Positions 59,075 through 64,000 of a stretch of 64,000 bases of DNA are shown here, piece after piece (position 1 is the stretch's first letter; each line of letters opens with the position of its first letter). The DNA comes from Anisodus tanguticus (lineage: Eukaryota; Streptophyta; Magnoliopsida; Solanales; Solanaceae). A program made the position numbers and the translations under genes. The stretch lies in assembly GCA_034509755.1 (NCBI GenBank), contig CM067552.1:24551821-24615820 (forward strand), given 5' to 3'. The notes beneath the pieces were generated by a model. The model saw only the letters and a program-made list of their open reading frames with translations, was not told the DNA's origin and made no database searches.

Positions 59075-60516
59075 TGATGTAAGAAATGAGGCGGTGTGAG
59101 TGGGTTGGGGCTAGGTTGTGTACGGATCGACCTGAAATTGGGACTCAAAGTGGGGTTCTCGGGTGGGGTGTTTCTACCGAGCAGGGTAGTGTTGTGGGGT
59201 TGTGTCGGGTAGTTTTAGGGAGAGTCGGACTTAGGCGTTTTATGGGGCTGTTGCGGGTACGTTAAGGGTTGTATTTGTGATCGGGGTTCAGTGGTTTGGT
59301 GTTAGTAAGGTGGCGGAAATGAACCGAAATAGTGAGGTTCCGATTAAGGATGTTTTAGCAGACTGTTTGTGGTTATCGGGCTTGGACGGTTATATACGTG
59401 TGGTTTCGGTTGGTGGCTATCGTAGTGGATATTTGTGAGGTATTGTGGGAGGTGAAGGTGGTCAGTATATAGTGGGTTGGGTAAGGATTGCACACGAGGT
59501 GCGAGTTGCAATATCGGGTGAAGGATGGTTGAATTGGTTAAGTGTTGATTCGATCGATATAACAAGGATAGAGACACAAGGTTTTTAGTTCTCGAGTCGA
59601 CACCAAGATGAGGGTGGCTAATTGGACAAGGACTTGATCGGGGTTGCTAAGTACAATCTTAAGATAGACCCTTGGTTTGGGTTTGGTTGGATCATACAAG
59701 CTCCAACGTCAACTTGCACCGAGGGGGTTCCTCATGTTTGGGCTAAGGTAAGTCACCAAGTCTTAACCAAGCTTACACCGAAGGGTGGGTGGTTCACACA
59801 AGAACCAAGGCCCACACAAGAATCAATCTAAGGTAGACATCACACAAGTTGAATACTTTAGAGAATGAGTAAAACTCAAGTTTATATTTAATCCACTCTC
59901 TCTTGTCCAACATCCTAAGGGTCCTATTTATAGTAGCATAGGGACCTTTCTGGAAGACAAACCAAAGGCCACAAACTAAACAACCTCTTCGGCCGAATGG
60001 GAACAAATGGGGAAGGGTTCAGGTTTTTTTTGGTGGCCAAGGTGTTTCTCGGCCATTGTGAAAACATTGGGAAATGTCTTGGCTTTTCTTGGAGACAAGG
60101 ATGAACTCAACCTCTTTCACACCCCCTTTGTGGATTCCAAGTAGAAGAGTGCATGAATTTGGTTCTCCAAAAATCCTATCTTCTTGGAATGTGTTTGGAA
60201 GCTTCCATTCCTTGCATATGTAAATTGTTTCGGCCAACTCTTCTCCTCTCCTAGGCCGATCTTAAAGTCTTCATCTTCTAGATGGTCTTTGTCCTTACCA
60301 TCTTGTCATTCTCGGCCAAGTCACCCATTTGTCCTTGCCATCTTATCTCCTTATTACATAGCTCATTAAATGTGTCCTAAGAGGTTAAGCTAAGAATAAA
60401 CATAAGCTAAAAAACACAAGCTAAAAGAAAACTACATGGTCTCGGCTAAGACCATATGAAGGCTGACAAAACTAATGCACTATTGAGTCTTCACGTCTGG
60501 TTGGCCATTTTGGGCA
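59075..60516 (-). repeat. gypsy-4 3' LTR
   Basis: 1442 bp with TGCCCAAAATGG...TTACATCA ends on the minus strand. The first 110 bases on the plus strand match 63893-64000. It includes a GT-rich half (59080-59580) and a ctcggcc-rich half. Frames within are not genes. Confidence 0.85.
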
Positions 60517-60530
60517 CCCCTAGCAAGTCG
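60517..60530 (-). other. gypsy-4 polypurine tract (weak)
   Basis: On the minus strand GGCGACTTGCTAGGGG precedes the LTR start. Only the last bases are a purine run, so the tract is short. Confidence 0.5.
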
Positions 60531-60552
60531 CCTCTTGGTTCTTGTTGAACGA

Positions 60553-61670
60553 TCAAGTTACCGCCTTTGTTTCATCAACCTCCCCTTCTTTGGAAAAAAT
60601 TTCCCTCAAATTCTCGTCATCTAGGTAAGGTGACAAATCCCCAATGTTAAATGTTGAGCTAACTCCCCCATATTCATCCGGTAGCTCGATCTTGTAGGCA
60701 CTTTCTCTAAACCTTGCCAATACCTTGAATGGACCATCCACTCTTGGCATTAGTTTGTTTTTCCTTAGGTGAGGGAACCTCTCGTTCCTTAGGTGGAGCC
60801 AAACCAAATCTCCGGGTTGGAAGTGTGGTTGAGTCCTTGTCTTATTAGCCTCAATTTTGCACCTGTCATTGGCCTTTTGAATTTGGGCCTGGATTTGATC
60901 ATGCAACTTCTTGAAGGCCTCAACTCGATCCCTAGCCGTGAAACTTAGGATTTGCTTTCTTGGAATCAGAACTAGATCAATGGGGATGAATGAATTGGTG
61001 CCATACACAACTTCGAATGGAGCTTTCCCCGTTGTGCGGGAATGACTCCTATTACATGCAAATTCTGCGTGTGCCAATTTTAGGTCCCAATCCTTAGTGG
61101 TTTTTCTCACCAATCCTCTCAACAAGGTACCAAGAGTTCTATTAGTTACTTCCATTTGATCGTCTGTTTGGGATGATGGGAGGTACTACATAGCAATTTG
61201 GTACCGAGGAGCCCCCATAGCATTTTCCAAAAATAGCTTAGGAACTTCACGTCCCTATCCGACACGATGGTTTTAGGAACACCATGAAACCTCACCACTT
61301 CTTTCAAATATTAGTCTACAATGTGAGTTGCATCGTCAGTCTTGTGGCAACTGATGAAATGAGCCATCTTCAAAAACCTATCCACGACTACCATGATGGA
61401 GTCCTTACCTCGTTATGTCCTTGGTAAGCCTAGAATAAAGTCCAAGCTTACACCTTCCTATGGTCGTTCCGAAACCGGTAAGGGAGTATATATCCCTTTT
61501 GTGGAAGAAACTCTTCGCCTTTTGGAAAGTGAAACATCTACTTTCCACCCCATTCACATACTTATCCACCTGAGGCTAATAAAAGTGTTCTTGGAGGATC
61601 TCCAAGGTTTTTGCAACACCAAAATGCCTGGCGAGACCTCCCGAATGTACTTCATGTATAAGCAACACCC
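60553..61670 (-). pseudogene. gypsy-4 integrase
   Basis: The open frame 61155-60553 (200 codons) starts inside the catalytic core at MEVTNRTLGTLLRG, with E the third catalytic residue. Upstream, in other frames, lie GVSLDFILGLPRT (first Asp, near 61440) and SDRDVKFLSYFWKML (second Asp, near 61265), so the DDE residues survive but a TAG and frameshifts separate them. The C-terminal part shows FQPGDLVWLHLRNERFP, then LPDEYGGVSSTFNIGDLSPYL, ending at VDETKAVT with no separate chromodomain. The upstream region 61670-61480 is the damaged zinc-binding N-terminus. Confidence 0.88.
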
Positions 61671-62044
61671 TCATGGAATATTTGGGTACACATAATTTGT
61701 TCCCTTTGAAAAGGAACCCTCTTCTACGTAGTAAGGTCCATGAGTTCCATTATTGCATTCGGCTATCACATCCTTAAATTCGGGATCTTGGTCATAAAAT
61801 TCCTTAAGTACCTCAAATCCCATAAGTTTTTGTTCGAGGACGGTTAACATGACATGTCGTCGAGAAATGGCATCCGCTACTATGTTAGACTTGTTGTCCT
61901 TGTTCCTTGTAAAAATGTGAACGTTTGCAAATAGGCTACCCACTTGGCAAGCCTCGGATTCAACTTTCTTTGCCCATGCAAGTATTTCAAGAATTTGTGG
62001 TCCGAATAGAGAGCAAAATGTTTCGGCCTCAAATAATATCCCCA
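61671..62044 (-). pseudogene. gypsy-4 RNase H C-terminus and pre-integrase region
   Basis: A TAA at the end of the preceding frame (62047-62045) and a frameshift break RNase H. The expected GYYLRPKHFALYSDHKFLKYL is in one frame and NKSNIVADAISRRHVML, the conserved RNase H tail, in another. It is followed by FEVLKEFYDQDPEFKDV of the linker. One or more small deletions are enough to explain this. Confidence 0.8.
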
Positions 62045-63240
62045 TTAAGCTAAGGCCCTTACTATAGCATAGAACTCTTTATCATAAGTGGAATAGTTGA
62101 GCCTTGCACCGCCTAACTTCTCACTAAAGAAAGTAACAGGCCGTTTATCTTGGATCAATATGACACCAATACCAACTCCACTCACATCACATTCTACTTC
62201 AAATAGTTTCTCAAAATTTAGGATGGCTAGGACCGGGGCTTCACACAACCGAGCCTTCAAGGTTTCAAAGGCCCTTTGTGCTCTGGGGGACCACTTAAAC
62301 TCACCCTTCTTTGTGAGTTCCGTGATAGGGGCCGCGATGGTATTAAAATCCCAAATGAATCGACAATAGAAAGATGCCAACCCATGAAAACTCCTTACTT
62401 CGCTTACAATTTTGGGTGCGGGCCAACTGCAAATAGCTTCTACCTTGGAGGGGTCCACGTGGATGCCTTTGGAAGACTCTATGTATCCTAGAAATGGGAC
62501 ACTAGTGATCATGAAGGTACACTTCTCCAACTTGCCGTATAATTTCACCTCTCTTAACTTTTTGAACACGGTTTCTAAGTGTGACAAGTGGGACTCCTTG
62601 TCTTGACTATAATCAAGATGTCATCCAAGTAGACCATGAAAAACTTCCCCATGAACGGTCGTAGCACCTCGTGCATGAGCCTCATGAAGGATCTTGGTGC
62701 ATTACATAATCTGAATGGCATTACAAGCCATTGATACAATCCAAACTTTGTTTTGAAGGCCGTTTTACACTCGTCTCCTTCTCAGATTCTCATTTGGTGG
62801 TAGCTACTTCTTAAGTTGATTTTGGAGAACATCTTGGCTCCACTCAATTCATCTAAAAGGTCGTCTAGCCTCGGCATAGGAAGGTATTTATGGTAATGTT
62901 GTTGAGCGCCCGACTATCAATGCACATACGCCAAGTTCCGTCCTTCTTTAGTACCAACAATGTGGGTACCGCACATGGACTAAGGGTTTCTCAGACAAAG
63001 CCCTTGTCTAACAACTCTTGTACCTGCCTTTGCAATTCCTTAGCCTCCTCCGGGTTGCACCTATAGGCTAGCCGATTAGCTAATGAACTCCCGAGATGAA
63101 GTCGATGGCATGTTCAATACCCCTAATCGATGGTAGTCCAGGTGCAAGGTCATCCGGAAATACGTCTTCATATTTTTTTATGAAGGCCTTCAAGTCGACA
63201 TCCTCGACTACCTTCCCCAAAAGACTATTCTTAGCTTTCT
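62045..63240 (-). pseudogene. gypsy-4 reverse transcriptase and RNase H start
   Basis: RT is readable from about 63230 (VEDVDLKAFIKKYEDVFPDDL) through SGAKMFSKINLRSSYHQMRI (near 62830), with FKTKFGLYQWLVMPFRLCNAP and MVYLDDILI holding the catalytic YLDD near 62635-62625. A one-base loss after it shifts the frame into the 180-codon open piece 62587-62045. That piece contains VPFLGYIESSKGIHVDPSKVEAI, FHGLASFYCRF and RNase H with VECDVSGVGIGVIL (first Asp) and FFSEKLGGARLNYSTYDKEFYA. Several other stops precede it. Confidence 0.9.
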
Positions 63241-63610
63241 ATTTGAAGGCATGTAAGTGACTCCCCTTCTTTAATTCATCCTTGATATTTCGAGCATCAA
63301 GAGGTATAGTCTCGAATTCTCTCCGAGCCTCGGCATCTTGAGCCTTCAACTTATTCACCTCACTAGGTGATAGTGGTACCAATTGGAATTTTTTGCCATC
63401 ATTTTGAAAAGAATAAGTATTCATTTCCCCATCATGTTGTGCCTTCCGATCAAATTTCCAAGGTCGACCTAGTAAAATATGGAACATATCCATGGGTAGG
63501 ATATCACACCACATTTCATCCTCATATTTGCCAATCCAAAAATTGATGAGAACATGCTTTGTGATTATTATTTCTCCGTCTTCATTGACCCATTGGAGAT
63601 CATATGGTTG
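63239..63610 (-). pseudogene. gypsy-4 protease C-terminus and PR-RT linker
   Basis: From about 63595 the minus strand reads PYDLQWVNEDGEIIITKHVL, then IGKYEDEMWCDILPMDMFHILLGRPWKFDR (into the open frame 63514-63239) and a Lys/Glu-rich linker. This is the half of the protease after the active site. The DxG active-site segment is missing: sequence before 63600 is the N-terminus of gag. Confidence 0.8.
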
Positions 63611-63848
63611 AGGGTGGTCTCAGGTAGGCAACTTTAACTTGACCCATTTGTGCTTCCTTCGGGTAATTACGTGGAACTTCCAACTCACGTTGGAGTACCA
63701 ATCCTTTACGTCTCAGGTAGGTTGGCATAGTCCTGTAATTGGTATTATTCCTCATAGTATGAACCGCAAGCTCCCTTCTCAAGGCTTGCACTTGTTCCGT
63801 AAAAATTTCGGTTAAGGCCCTCCTAAGTTCATCGTTTACATGTGCCAT
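63600..63848 (-). pseudogene. gypsy-4 gag N-terminus, truncated
   Basis: Start at 63848 (MAHVNDELRRALTEIFTEQV), 30 bases after the primer site; the frame is open further upstream through the primer site, but that is non-coding. After 83 codons the frame ends at 63600, just where protease sequence begins in another frame. Capsid, zinc knuckle and protease active site are absent, about 1 kb in a complete element, so this copy carries an internal deletion. Confidence 0.75.
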
Positions 63849-63877
63849 AGTATCAAAGCGTGGGATTGGTTTGTCTC

Positions 63878-63889
63878 GCTCTGATACCA
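63878..63889 (-). other. gypsy-4 primer binding site (tRNA-iMet)
   Basis: Plus strand GCTCTGATACCA, complement of TGGTATCAGAGC, three bases from the LTR end at 63893. Confidence 0.9.
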
Positions 63890-63892
63890 ATC

Positions 63893-64000
63893 TGATGTAA
63901 GTAAGGAGGGGGTGTAAGTGGGTGAGTGGGTCAGGGCTTGGTTGTGTACAGATAGACCCAAAATTGGGACTCAAAGTGGGGTTCTTGGGTGGGGTGTTTC
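63893..64000 (-). repeat. gypsy-4 5' LTR, 3' end only
   Basis: TGATGTAAGTAAGGAGG onward matches 59075-59180 with a few differences. The remainder is beyond the window. Confidence 0.88.

Larger units (their letters stand above)
59075..64000 (-). mobile_element. gypsy-4: Ty3/gypsy chromovirus-like element, minus strand, runs past window end
   Basis: The 3' LTR (59075-60516), integrase, RNase H, RT, a truncated gag/protease, a primer site (63889-63878) and the start of the 5' LTR (63893-64000) are present in order on the minus strand. LTR ends match at 59075 and 63893 (TGATGTAAG). Long open pieces make it younger-looking than gypsy-2 and gypsy-3. Polyprotein wording (PMDMFHILLGRPW, STFNIGDLSPYLDD) suggests a CRM or Reina-type chromovirus (inference). 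Confidence 0.88.

Noticed and set aside
59344..60369. Small frames on both strands in the last 5 kb
   Set aside because: They lie in the gypsy-4 LTR and match no protein family.

Overview
The window is plant nuclear DNA made almost entirely of nested, mutated transposable elements. The long-LTR Ty3/gypsy chromoviruses, the Sirevirus-like Ty1/copia elements with an extra ORF after pol, the Ogre-like LTR and the initiator-Met primer sites recall repeats of nightshade genomes (pepper, tobacco, tomato). That placement is from memory of repeat families, not from a search. I find no intact host gene, tRNA, rRNA or CRISPR array. Nearly every long reading frame is a broken retroelement or transposase frame.

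Layout. 1-6969: gypsy-1 (+), left LTR cut by the window edge, inserted into the left LTR of gypsy-2 (+, 6970-14573), whose right LTR carries a Stowaway-type MITE and a short plastid psbD-like patch. 14718-15852: decayed gypsy LTR with long AT microsatellites. 15853-36293: Sirevirus-like copia-1 (-). Its 5' LTR (20911-36026) is split by a hAT transposon (21174-24753), an Ogre-like solo LTR (24808-28114) and gypsy-3 (28136-35013), each flanked by an exact target-site duplication. A further copia-1 3' end beyond this LTR shows a tandem LTR-internal-LTR-internal arrangement. 36294-36652: short duplication and CCACCA-rich tract. 36653 to about 38230: minus-strand gypsy LTR. About 38590-41402: low-repeat sequence with one exon-like block.

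41408-57540: Sirevirus-like copia-2 (+), flanked by CATAT on both sides, with a degraded env-like ORF between pol and the 3' LTR. It is invaded by copia-3 (41713-46317, the best preserved element), a gypsy LTR fragment (46318-47397, -) and a solo gypsy LTR (52644-55341, -) that splits the env-like ORF. 57546-58607: AT-rich flank. 58608-59074: LTR fragment. 59075-64000: gypsy-4 (-), a chromovirus-like element with a large gag/protease deletion, running off the right edge.

No element looks able to move by itself: each has nonsense codons, frameshifts, missing domains or lost catalytic residues. The value of the window is its layered insertion history, readable from target-site duplications, and a few odd structures: C-rich hAT ends in direct orientation, palindromic minisatellites inside LTRs, an RT-less gypsy element and the exon-like island. 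I found no convincing new functional system.
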